Shown: one piece after another, positions 1-8,697 of the stretch | Layout of the letters: every line of letters starts with the position of its first letter | Numbering within the stretch: position 1 is the stretch's first letter | From: Flavobacterium beibuense F44-8 | GTDB lineage: Bacteria; Bacteroidota; Bacteroidia; Flavobacteriales; Flavobacteriaceae | Assembly: GCF_000769915.1 (NCBI RefSeq) | Contig: NZ_JRLV01000008.1 | Span: 124,001-188,000, forward strand | Length of the DNA: 64,000 nt | Direction of reading: 5' to 3' | Made by a program: the position numbers and the translations under genes | The notes under the pieces: generated by a model | What the model was told of the DNA's origin: nothing | Databases searched by the model: none | What the model saw: only the letters and a program-made list of their open reading frames with translations

Positions 1-2338
1 TTTGACTTTTTTGGTGTTCCCGTTCCATACGCTTGCTGATGTAGCGTATAATCAAAAATAAAAGTAATAGGCCGCCTATTATGTATAGTACATAAGCTAA
101 TGTGGTTTGATACCATTTAGGGAGTATGGTGAACTTATATACAGTTTCGGTACCTGTAAGGCCTGCAGTGTTTCGGCTTTTTACCTTAAAGCTATAATTG
201 CCGGGCCTAAGGTGGGTGTATTCCTTGTAAGCGATGTTTTGCCATGTAGACCAGTTTTTATCTACATTCTCCAGTATGTAACTGTACTGTACTTCGGTGC
301 CGTGAGTCATTTTTGGTGCGGCAAACTCAAAGCGTAATATATCGGTTTGGTTGGGTAGTGTGGCTTCTTCACTGGTAGAAAGCGGTAATAATTTAAGCTC
401 CTGATCTTTTGAATAAGATATTTGGGTGATAATAGTATTAATACCGTCACTGTTTTTATTGCTTTCTATTTTGTAGAGATACAATCCTGTAGTGGTACCA
501 AATAATACCTTGTTAGGACTGAGGCTTACAATACATTCCATACCACGGTTAAAGCTTCCTTTAAGATTAAGGAAAAGGTCTTTATGTAGGCTTGGATGTT
601 TTTCGTTGGTAAAAAAGTAACCAGCTTCATCATCCTGTACAAACCAGGTTTTGTCACCATATTCGGTAAGCTTGCGTGTGTTTTTACTACTGTCCAGTAT
701 AGAGTTGAGTTGTGCGTGGGGCTCAAATCGGTTATTGTTAGCGTTAAAGCGGTATATTCCGGTATTAGTGGTGAATACTATTTCATTTTTCCAACGGGTA
801 ACATTCACATTAAAAGATGATCCCAGTCCGTTTTTATTCGTAAAGTGGTCAACCGAGCTTACCCTTTCATAAGTAGGGTTAATCCTTATCCTGAAAACTC
901 CTTTGTAGCCGTGGCAAATCCAGTAAGTGTCGTTTTCGTCTGAAGCTATAATGTCGCGGGACGATTCGTCAAAACCTGTTATTTTATTGTGTAGTATCCA
1001 TTCGCCATTGTTCTTTTCCAAGAGATATATCCCATTGTACTGTGAGGCGAGGTAAAAGCCTTTCTTGTTTTTTACAGGTGTCACTTTCCAAAATCCGTTT
1101 GCATTACCGATTCTCACCGCCTGTCCGTTTTCAATTTTAAAGAGGCCGTTATCGTGTCCTGCAATAATGTCTCCATCTAAAAGCTGTAGCGACCAGGCCT
1201 GACCATGCAGATTAGGAACTTTTTTAAAATCAAGCGCCTGTGAGCCTGAGTTTTGTGTTGAATAGTATACACCCTGATTAGTTGCCAGGTAATAGGTGTT
1301 ATTGTTAATAAGCGCGTCGTATACCGAAGCCTTATTGAACAGGTAAGTGTAGGGTGATTTAAAATCGATAAAAGCAAGGCCAATGTTTTGCATGGCCCAT
1401 ACGTTATTTGAAGCTGTTTTGTAAAGTTGGTGAATTACGGCGTCCTGTAAGTTTTGAAATACGGCGGGTGTTTTAAGTACTTCGCCCTTGTTGTTTATTA
1501 CCAGTATTTTTGAGCTTAAAGTACCCAGAAAAATAGCATCTGCCGAGTATCGTATGGCTGATATAATCTGGTCTTTTGGAATATTGGTAAAAATATTATT
1601 CAGTAGCTCCATGGTGCCGGTTTCAGGATTTCCCTCATATACATTTCCTGATTTTACGGTTACCAGTATTTTGCCTCCTGCAGCCGGGAGTATGGCTGAT
1701 ATTTCCTCGTTATTATATTCTGTTGAAGGGAATACGATGGTAAGCTCCCTGCCTTTACTGTCCAGTTTTAAAATACCATGATTTACATCCTGTATGTAGT
1801 AGTTGTTACCTGCAAGATTAGAGTAGATAAATGAGTTAGATGCCGGGATATGCGTTGCTGTTTTTCCGGTAATAACTATAAGCTCATCAAAAGAACGACA
1901 TAGCAGTTTGTTGTTAAGGGCGTGGATTTGCCAAATGTTTTCGATATTCCTGTTTTCAAGCTGGAGGTCTTCCATTAATGATTTATAAAAATACCTTCCG
2001 TTATTGTCTTTTTGTATGGTTCCTATCTCATTGTAACCTCCGGCATAAACCATGTTGTCGTGGCCTATTTGCAGGCTTCTTACGGATGAATTATTAGGCA
2101 GGTTTATTTTTTGCCAGTGTTCACCGTCAAAAATTACTACCCCATCATTATTACCAAAAAAAATTGTACCACTATTGTCTTCACACATGGTCCAAAACTG
2201 CGGGTCGGCATTAAAATCGTTTCGGGTATACTGTTTTATCTTTCCGGTAAATGCCTGATTAGGTTTAATGGAGTCCTGTCCAAAAAACGATAAATGAAAA
2301 AAAAGTAGTGCGAAAATGTAGAAAATGTTTTTTTTCAT
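1..2338 (-). CDS. Two-component-propeller / triple-Tyr (Y_Y_Y) sensor-regulator, partial
   Basis: The frame is open from the ATG at 2338 to the left edge of the window (779 codons), so the C-terminus is missing. It begins with a signal peptide (MKKNIFYIFALLFFHLSFFG), continues with repeated propeller-type blades such as 'GTIFFGNNDGVVIFDG' and 'NKVLFGTTTGLYLYK', then a Y_Y_Y-like segment ('YSYILENVDKNWSTW...LRPGNYSFKVKSRN'), and near the edge a membrane helix (about 'YVLYIIGGLLLLFLIIRYI'). In Bacteroidota this periplasmic sensor plus one membrane segment is followed by a LuxR-type helix-turn-helix or a histidine kinase; which one applies here cannot be seen. It is divergent from the SusC/SusD/GH30 operon and is inferred to sense its substrate and control it. 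Confidence 0.85.
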   Translation of the reverse strand, partial: MKKNIFYIFALLFFHLSFFGQDSIKPNQAFTGKIKQYTRNDFNADPQFWTMCEDNSGTIFFGNNDGVVIFDGEHWQKINLPNNSSVRSLQIGHDNMVYAGGYNEIGTIQKDNNGRYFYKSLMEDLQLENRNIENIWQIHALNNKLLCRSFDELIVITGKTATHIPASNSFIYSNLAGNNYYIQDVNHGILKLDSKGRELTIVFPSTEYNNEEISAILPAAGGKILVTVKSGNVYEGNPETGTMELLNNIFTNIPKDQIISAIRYSADAIFLGTLSSKILVINNKGEVLKTPAVFQNLQDAVIHQLYKTASNNVWAMQNIGLAFIDFKSPYTYLFNKASVYDALINNNTYYLATNQGVYYSTQNSGSQALDFKKVPNLHGQAWSLQLLDGDIIAGHDNGLFKIENGQAVRIGNANGFWKVTPVKNKKGFYLASQYNGIYLLEKNNGEWILHNKITGFDESSRDIIASDENDTYWICHGYKGVFRIRINPTYERVSSVDHFTNKNGLGSSFNVNVTRWKNEIVFTTNTGIYRFNANNNRFEPHAQLNSILDSSKNTRKLTEYGDKTWFVQDDEAGYFFTNEKHPSLHKDLFLNLKGSFNRGMECIVSLSPNKVLFGTTTGLYLYKIESNKNSDGINTIITQISYSKDQELKLLPLSTSEEATLPNQTDILRFEFAAPKMTHGTEVQYSYILENVDKNWSTWQNIAYKEYTHLRPGNYSFKVKSRNTAGLTGTETVYKFTILPKWYQTTLAYVLYIIGGLLLLFLIIRYISKRMEREHQKSQ

Positions 2339-2724
2339 GTGCTTTGTTAAGGCTTTGTCATCACTTTGTTAAATAACAAATAAGCGAAAACGATGTAAAA
2401 ATAGCTTTTTAAGGGAAAGCAAAGCTATTAAAAAGATTGAAATACGCAATTATTTTTTTTTCTTTAAAAAATTGGTTATTAGTTTTTTGTAAAAAAAAAG
2501 TAACTAAAAAAGTAGTGGTATTTTGAAAGTGGTGTAAATAAAGTGTATGCAATTTTTAACCCTGTTCTTTACATAATTATAATTTGGCACCTATCAAAAT
2601 TAAACCGAAAACGATTTCGGCTTTGCTAAAACCGAATTTTTCTCAATTTGGCCATTTGGGAAATTCAATACAGTAAAGTAAGCGATTGTTTTTCATTAAT
2701 TTAAATAACTCTAACTTAAAATCT
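2339..2724. other. Divergent PUL control region
   Basis: This AT-rich gap of 386 bp separates the sensor gene from SusC and holds no gene. A perfect inverted repeat CCGAAA-ACGA-TTTCGG lies at 2605-2620, about 105 bp before the SusC start. The only SusC-side -7 candidate is the imperfect TATAATTTG at about 2578-2586, which has one base too many and no TTG upstream. That would fit an activator-dependent promoter, but this is inference. Confidence 0.4.
2420..2449 (-). promoter_or_regulatory. Promoter of the sensor-regulator gene
   Basis: On the minus strand TTG (2449-2447) is followed after 19 bp by TAGCTTTG (2427-2420), an exact match to the Bacteroidota TTG-N17-23-TAnnTTTG pattern, giving a leader of about 75 nt. 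The -7 box sits inside a perfect 9-bp inverted repeat (AATAGCTTT 2400-2408, AAAGCTATT 2421-2429), which could be an operator. Confidence 0.6.
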
Positions 2725-5661
2725 ATGGGATTCAAAAACTACTTAATTTTAATTGTGTTGTGTTTTACGACCGCAGCTTTCGCACAGTCTGTTGATGTGA
2801 AGGGTAATGTAGTGGACGACGCAACAGGTATTACCCTGCCGGGTGTTAACATACTGGTAAAGGGTAAGCAGGCTAATGCATCTACAGACATGGATGGTAA
2901 TTTTGTTATCAAGGCCGATGTGGGAGATGTATTAGTATTCAGTTATATTGGATACGGAACAAAAGAAGTTCCTGTAATTGATAACAGAACTATTGAGGTA
3001 AGAATGGCAGAAGATGCCACACTTCTTAACGAAGTGGTTGTTGTGGGTTATGGTTCGCAGGATAAAAAAGATATTACAGGTGCGGTTGCCACTATTGATG
3101 GTGAGAAATTTGAAAACCGTGTAAACAATCAGGTAAGTAGCCTTATACAGGGACAGGCAGCTGGTGTTCAGGTTATTTCCAACTCGGGTAAACCGGGCGG
3201 CGGATTCAGTGTACGTGTACGTGGTACAAGTTCTATTGCCGGGGGTAGTGACCCTATTTATGTTATAGATGGTGTTGTAACATCAGACACGCGTTCTCTT
3301 AATCCGGCCGATATTGAGAGCATGTCTATACTTAAAGATGCTTCGGCAGCTGCAATTTACGGTTCTCAGGGTAGTAACGGTGTAGTTATTATTACCACTA
3401 AACAAGGTAAATCAGAGAAGCCGGTTATTACTTATGATACTTATGTGGGTTTCCAAAACGTATGGAAAAAGCTGGATGTGCTTAACGCTGCACAGTATAG
3501 AGACTTAATGGAAGAGATGGGTAGAAATACCAACTGGGACTTATATACTGCCGATACTAACTGGCAGGATGAAGTATTCCAAACAGGTTTCTCTAACAGC
3601 CACCAAATATCTGTTTCCGGTAAATCAAACAAAACTTCATACTACATGTCTGGCGGTGTTGTAAGTCAGGAAGGTGCGGTAAGAAGTGCCGAAATGAAAA
3701 GAAAAACATTTAAGGTTAACCTTTCTCAGGAAGTTACAGACTGGCTGAAAGTAGGCACTAACTTTAACTATGTTGATTATAATGATGTTGATGTGACCGA
3801 TAACTCTGCCGTTAATCAGGGTGGTGTTATTTTAGGGGTACTTACTACTCCGCAAAACATAGGCATCTACAACGAGAACGGAACCTTTACAAGTAACCCG
3901 TTCCAGGATTGGGAAAACCCTATTTCAAGTACAGATGCTGCTCAAAGAGGTTACAGAAACCAAAGAGTTTTTGGTAATGTATATACTGAGATTAATTTCC
4001 TTAAAGGATTAAAATTCAGATCGGCTTTAGGTATCGACTTCAGCAATGCAAAAAGCGATTATTTCTTAAATCCTTACACTACAAGTTACGGACGTGCTAT
4101 GAAAGGTATAAGCCGTTACCAAACCTGGTTAAACAACTATTACAACTTCGAGAATACATTAACATATACTCTTGATGTTAAGAAACATCATTTTGAGGTT
4201 CTTGCCGGTACAGTGTACCAAAAATGGCGTGCAGAAAACAGCAGTATTGAAACAAGAAACTTTGCTGGTGATGCTATCTCTACTCCAAACGGAGGTTCGC
4301 AAATTGTTACAGCTACTGCCGATAAGACAGAGCAGGTTAATTCATCTGTAATTTCAAGATTAAACTATGGCTTTGATGATAAATACCTATTAACGGCTAA
4401 CTTCAGGGCAGATGGTTCCACTAAATTCGGACCTAACCAAAAATGGGGTTACTTCCCTTCATTCTCGGCAGGTTGGAGAATCTCTAACGAGGAGTTCTTC
4501 TCAAATGTAGAAGCAGTGAATGATTTGAAACTTAGAGCAGGTTGGGGTCTTGTAGGTAACGATACCGGTATTGCAAACTATGCATGGTACGGTACTGTAG
4601 TTCCAGGTTCTAACTACCCTATTGGTGGTGCTACTCAGCCGGGTAATTACCCAGGAAGAATCCAGAATGAGGATTTGAAATGGGAAGCCTCAGAACAGCT
4701 TAACATAGGTATCGATTTAGCGCTGTTTAATAACAGAATCCGTTTCACTGCCGATTACTATAAGAAAAACAGTAACGACCTGTTACTATATGTGCCAATA
4801 CCAAGATCTACAGGTTTTGATACAGCATTAATGAATGCCGGTGAAATTGAAAACAAAGGTTTTGAATTTGCTGTGAGTTCTGTAAACATGGACGGTGAAT
4901 TCAGATGGACAACAGACCTTAATATTTCGTTCAACAGAAATAAAATTACAAGCCTTGTAGGTGAAACAGTTTCTGCTGGTAATGTTGCCGGAAGGGGTGA
5001 TGCTGTTCGCCTTGAGGAAGGTCAGCCTGTAGGTACTTTTTACGGTTATGAGTGGGGTGGTGTAGATCCTGATACCGGTAATGTATATTACATTGGTGCG
5101 GACGGAGAAGCAACTTTTAACCCAACAGATGATGACCGTAAGATAATTGGTAACCCTAATCCTGATTTTATTTATGGTGTGACCAATAACCTAAGCTACA
5201 AAAACTTTAACCTTAATATATTCTTCCAGGGATCTCAGGGTAACGATATTTTCAACGCTACAAGAATTGAGACCGAAAGTATGATTAACTCTAAAAACCA
5301 GTCGGCAGCAGTATTAGACCGTTGGCAACAGCCCGGAGATATTACTGATATCCCAAGAGTATCTACAGACGGTAGTATCGCAAACTCAAGAATCTCTACA
5401 AGATATATTGAAGACGGATCGTACTTAAGACTTAAAGCGATAACATTAAGTTATAATTTTACTAAGAATGTTACCGACAAAATAGGTCTTAGTAACCTAA
5501 GCATCTATACTACAGGAGAAAACCTGTTTACTATTACAAACTACAAAGGTTTTGACCCTGAGGTAAACTTTGCAGGAAACAGTACTCAGGTATATGGTAT
5601 AGATTACGGAACATACCCGCAAACCAGAAACATAATTTTTGGTATCAGGGCATCACTTTAA
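2725..5661 (+). CDS. SusC/RagA-family TonB-linked outer membrane transporter
   Basis: A 978-aa outer-membrane protein that imports oligosaccharides with TonB energy, in complex with its SusD partner. I place the start at the ATG at 2725, which directly precedes a signal peptide (MGFKNYLILIVLCFTTAAFA); an upstream in-frame ATG at 2686 would add 13 unusual residues. After the signal come a carboxypeptidase-D-like regulatory domain (about 22-100, 'VDDATGITLPGVNILVKG'), the SusC boundary motif 'LNEVVVVGYGSQ', a plug with 'GQAAGVQVISNSGKPGG' and 'PIYVIDGVV', and a long beta barrel ending 'NIIFGIRASL'. Length fits the family. The SusD gene follows 13 bp downstream. The substrate is inferred from the GH30 genes. 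Confidence 0.95.
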   Translation: MGFKNYLILIVLCFTTAAFAQSVDVKGNVVDDATGITLPGVNILVKGKQANASTDMDGNFVIKADVGDVLVFSYIGYGTKEVPVIDNRTIEVRMAEDATLLNEVVVVGYGSQDKKDITGAVATIDGEKFENRVNNQVSSLIQGQAAGVQVISNSGKPGGGFSVRVRGTSSIAGGSDPIYVIDGVVTSDTRSLNPADIESMSILKDASAAAIYGSQGSNGVVIITTKQGKSEKPVITYDTYVGFQNVWKKLDVLNAAQYRDLMEEMGRNTNWDLYTADTNWQDEVFQTGFSNSHQISVSGKSNKTSYYMSGGVVSQEGAVRSAEMKRKTFKVNLSQEVTDWLKVGTNFNYVDYNDVDVTDNSAVNQGGVILGVLTTPQNIGIYNENGTFTSNPFQDWENPISSTDAAQRGYRNQRVFGNVYTEINFLKGLKFRSALGIDFSNAKSDYFLNPYTTSYGRAMKGISRYQTWLNNYYNFENTLTYTLDVKKHHFEVLAGTVYQKWRAENSSIETRNFAGDAISTPNGGSQIVTATADKTEQVNSSVISRLNYGFDDKYLLTANFRADGSTKFGPNQKWGYFPSFSAGWRISNEEFFSNVEAVNDLKLRAGWGLVGNDTGIANYAWYGTVVPGSNYPIGGATQPGNYPGRIQNEDLKWEASEQLNIGIDLALFNNRIRFTADYYKKNSNDLLLYVPIPRSTGFDTALMNAGEIENKGFEFAVSSVNMDGEFRWTTDLNISFNRNKITSLVGETVSAGNVAGRGDAVRLEEGQPVGTFYGYEWGGVDPDTGNVYYIGADGEATFNPTDDDRKIIGNPNPDFIYGVTNNLSYKNFNLNIFFQGSQGNDIFNATRIETESMINSKNQSAAVLDRWQQPGDITDIPRVSTDGSIANSRISTRYIEDGSYLRLKAITLSYNFTKNVTDKIGLSNLSIYTTGENLFTITNYKGFDPEVNFAGNSTQVYGIDYGTYPQTRNIIFGIRASL

Positions 5662-5674
5662 TTAACAGAACAGT

Positions 5675-7165
5675 ATGATTATGAAAAATAAAAAAATAGT
5701 TTTTTCACTTTTACTGGCAGGATTTTTATTCACTGCCTGTGAAGACGGACTGGACGATACTCCTATATCGCAGTCTATTAAAGACAACGCCTATACATCG
5801 GGCGACCAGATTGAGGCAGCCCTAACAGGTGTGTATGAATCTTTTCAGGGGAATGATTACTATGTTTGGGATCATGTCCTGTTTTCAGATGTACGTTCGG
5901 ATAATCACTATGCAGGTGGCGATAACCCTGAGGTTTTCCAGATAGATGCCATAAACATAGAAACTGCAAATGGCAGGGTTTTCAATGCATGGGCAGCAAT
6001 ATATAATGCGATAGCAAAAGCTAATGTGGTACTGGAGCAAACTCCGGGAGTATCTCAGCAAATTACAGAGGAAAGAAGAGAGCAGATAATGGGAGAGGCT
6101 TACTTTTTAAGGGCTTACCATTACTATACACTGGCAAGATTATTTGGAGGTGTGCCTATTATTACGGCTCCGGTAAATTCTGCCGATCCATCGGTAACAA
6201 GACAGCCACGTAACACAGCAGAAGAGGTGTATGCACAAATCATTACTGATCTTGAGACAGCTGCATCTATGCTGCCTGATACTTATGGAGATGATCCAAG
6301 TACAAACAAAGCACGTGCTACTAAAGGCGCTGCTTATGCTTTACTTGCCAAAGCTTATGCTCAAAAGCCAAACCCAGATTACGGTCAGGTAATAAGCTAC
6401 GCAAACATGGTGCTTACAAGCCCGGCAGGTTACAACCTTATGGGTAGCTATGCCGAACTGTTTGACGGTAGCCACTACAATAACATGGAATCGATACTTG
6501 AAATACAGTACTTAGGAGGTAACGAAGGTACATGGGCTCCGCAAATGCACCTGCCACCATCTGTTAGTGGTGATACATGGAGAAAATTTGTAACACCATC
6601 TCACGATCTTGTAAATGCATATGATTCTGAAGGTGATGAGATTCGTAAAAATGCAACCATCCTTTTTGAGGAAGTAAGCTGGGTAGATGAGTACTGGGGT
6701 AATGCTACAGGTAGTTCTATTCCTTTTGCATACAAGTGGAAAAACGCTATGGGTTGGGCAAGTTCTGACCATGTTTACCTACTTCGTCTTGCAGATATCA
6801 TCCTTTTAAAAGCAGAGGCACACAATGCCCTTGGGGATATTGCAGCTGCTGCAACAGAAGTAAACAAAGTAAGAGAAAGGGTAAACCTTCCTGATTTAAC
6901 TACAGAGCAAATGGCTTCTACAGCAGTTATGAAACAGGTAATTCTTAAGGAAAGAAGACTTGAGCTTGCTCAGGAAGCACATCGTTGGGATGACCTTGTA
7001 AGAAACGGTGTTGTGGTAGATGTTATGAACAGTGTTCAGGATATTGATTTAAGAGATGGTCAGCCGGTAAATTACAACATGCAGGCGTTTGAGGCTTATC
7101 TTCCTATACCGCAACAGGAAATAAACAGAAACCCTAACCTTGTTCAAAACGAGGGGTATAACTAA
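5675..7165 (+). CDS. RagB/SusD-family glycan-binding lipoprotein
   Basis: A 496-aa surface lipoprotein that caps the SusC channel and binds oligosaccharide. The signal peptide ends in a lipobox with Cys22 ('LFTACEDG') followed by acidic residues, as in surface-exported flavobacterial lipoproteins. The family pattern is clear: N-terminal SusD-like region ('IEAALTGVYESFQG', 'NAWAAIYNAIAKANVVLE'), 'MGEAYFLRAYHYYTLARLFGG' TPR helices, and the C-terminal 'LRLADIILLKAEA...KERRLELAQEAHRWDDLVRNG' and 'AYLPIPQQEINRNPNL'. An alternative ATG at 5681 would remove two residues. It lies between SusC and the GH30 genes in one operon. Confidence 0.95.
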   Translation: MIMKNKKIVFSLLLAGFLFTACEDGLDDTPISQSIKDNAYTSGDQIEAALTGVYESFQGNDYYVWDHVLFSDVRSDNHYAGGDNPEVFQIDAINIETANGRVFNAWAAIYNAIAKANVVLEQTPGVSQQITEERREQIMGEAYFLRAYHYYTLARLFGGVPIITAPVNSADPSVTRQPRNTAEEVYAQIITDLETAASMLPDTYGDDPSTNKARATKGAAYALLAKAYAQKPNPDYGQVISYANMVLTSPAGYNLMGSYAELFDGSHYNNMESILEIQYLGGNEGTWAPQMHLPPSVSGDTWRKFVTPSHDLVNAYDSEGDEIRKNATILFEEVSWVDEYWGNATGSSIPFAYKWKNAMGWASSDHVYLLRLADIILLKAEAHNALGDIAAAATEVNKVRERVNLPDLTTEQMASTAVMKQVILKERRLELAQEAHRWDDLVRNGVVVDVMNSVQDIDLRDGQPVNYNMQAFEAYLPIPQQEINRNPNLVQNEGYN

Positions 7166-7180
7166 GAACAGAATACTATC

Positions 7181-8641
7181 ATGAAGAAATCGCTTTGGTT
7201 TTTTGGCTTAGCCTGTATATTTTTATCGTGTTCAAGCAGTGAAGACGGGTCAACAACGCCTCCGCCGCCTCCGCCGTCCCAAAACAACGGAAATGTTATT
7301 GGCAGTGCCAATGTTTGTGTAACCACAGGGAACAAAACTAAGCTTTTAAGCCAGCAATCTTCAGTAGCTATTTATGATAATAATGCGACCGATTATCCGT
7401 CAGTTTCTGTTGATTTCTCACAGCAGTATCAGGAAATTGACGGTTTCGGAGCCGCATTAACAGGTTCATCGGCTTATGTAATAAGCCAGATGGGGACTTC
7501 GGAAAAGGAAGCATTACTACAAGATCTTTTTAGTACCGATGAAGGGATTGGGCTTAGCTACCTTAGATTGACTATAGGGGCGTCTGATTTTTCACTGGAA
7601 GATTTTACGTATAATGACCTTCCTGTAGGAAGTACCGATCCTAACCTGGAACAGTTTTCCATAGCGGAAGATGAAACACATGTTATTCCTGTATTGCAGT
7701 CAATCCTGAATTATGCTCCCGATATTAAAATACTTTCCAGCCCGTGGAGTGCCCCGGCCTGGATGAAGGATTCGGGTAGTTTGGGAGGTGGTAGTCTTAA
7801 CCCGCAATGGTATGATACTTACGCCGATTATTTTGTGAAGTATATAAATGCTTATGCAAATCACGGTATTAGTATAACTGCGGTTACTCCTCAAAACGAA
7901 CCGTTGCATGAAACTACAGGATACCCTACTATGGGAATGACTGCCGTGGAGCAGGCTGGTTTTATTAAAAACAGTCTTGGCCCTAAACTCCAGGAGGCAG
8001 GATTAAATACAAAAATTATAGCATACGATCATAATTTCGATCAGCCGTCCTATCCTATAACGGTATTGGGCGACGAGCAGGCCAGCCAGTATATAGACGG
8101 TTCGGCTTTTCATGCTTATGCCGGAGATGTTTCGGCTATGAATCAGGTGAATGCAGCCTTCCCGGATAAGAATCTTTATTTTACCGAGGTTTCTGGAGGT
8201 GAGTGGAGTACTGATTTTACCTCAAACCTTAACTGGAACATGAGCAATATTTTTATAGGTACCACTAAAAACTGGTCTAAAAACGTATTGCTTTGGAATC
8301 TTGCCCTAAACAGTAATCATGGCCCTGTAAATGGAGGCTGTACAGATTGCCGTGGTGTGGTAACCGTAAGTTCGGGCGGACAGGTAACTAAAAATGTTGA
8401 GTACTACAGCCTTGCCCATTTTTCAAAATTTGTAAGGCCGGGTGCAAAACGTGTCAGCTCAACCGAGTTTGATAATTCCCTTAACCTAAAAAATGTAGCC
8501 TTTGTGAATACCGATGGTTCTAAAGTACTGGTAGTGCTTAATGCCGGAGGGATTACAAGAAACATGTCGGTTATAGTAGGGGATACTAAAATAAATTATA
8601 CGATAGAAGCTAATTCGGTAGCGACTATAGTATGGCAATAA
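7181..8641 (+). CDS. GH30-family glycoside hydrolase lipoprotein (copy 1)
   Basis: A 486-aa enzyme of glycoside hydrolase family 30, likely an endo-beta-1,6-glucanase. Bacteroides PULs for fungal beta-1,6-glucan carry GH30_3 enzymes next to SusC/D; the assignment here is by analogy. The signal ends at Cys17 followed by SSSED and a Pro-rich tether (about 26-33), which suggests surface display. GH30 marks include 'YQEIDGFGAALTGSSA' (about 83-98), 'KILSSPWSAPAWMK' (about 183-196), acid/base Glu240 in 'TPQNEP' and nucleophile Glu336 in 'YFTEVSGG'. A GG-C-x-x-C pair ('GGCTDC') precedes the C-terminal beta domain. The gene starts 15 bp after SusD. Other GH30 specificities (glucosylceramidase, beta-xylosidase) are possible. 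Confidence 0.88.
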   Translation: MKKSLWFFGLACIFLSCSSSEDGSTTPPPPPPSQNNGNVIGSANVCVTTGNKTKLLSQQSSVAIYDNNATDYPSVSVDFSQQYQEIDGFGAALTGSSAYVISQMGTSEKEALLQDLFSTDEGIGLSYLRLTIGASDFSLEDFTYNDLPVGSTDPNLEQFSIAEDETHVIPVLQSILNYAPDIKILSSPWSAPAWMKDSGSLGGGSLNPQWYDTYADYFVKYINAYANHGISITAVTPQNEPLHETTGYPTMGMTAVEQAGFIKNSLGPKLQEAGLNTKIIAYDHNFDQPSYPITVLGDEQASQYIDGSAFHAYAGDVSAMNQVNAAFPDKNLYFTEVSGGEWSTDFTSNLNWNMSNIFIGTTKNWSKNVLLWNLALNSNHGPVNGGCTDCRGVVTVSSGGQVTKNVEYYSLAHFSKFVRPGAKRVSSTEFDNSLNLKNVAFVNTDGSKVLVVLNAGGITRNMSVIVGDTKINYTIEANSVATIVWQ

Positions 8642-8697
8642 AAACCGCATTTATCAAACATTTACAATAACAGGGCCTAAGGGCACTTTTAAACATT

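Noticed and set aside
1..2338. Absence of a gene at the left edge
   Set aside because: The minus strand is one continuous reading frame from 2338 to the edge; it only lacks a stop inside the window.
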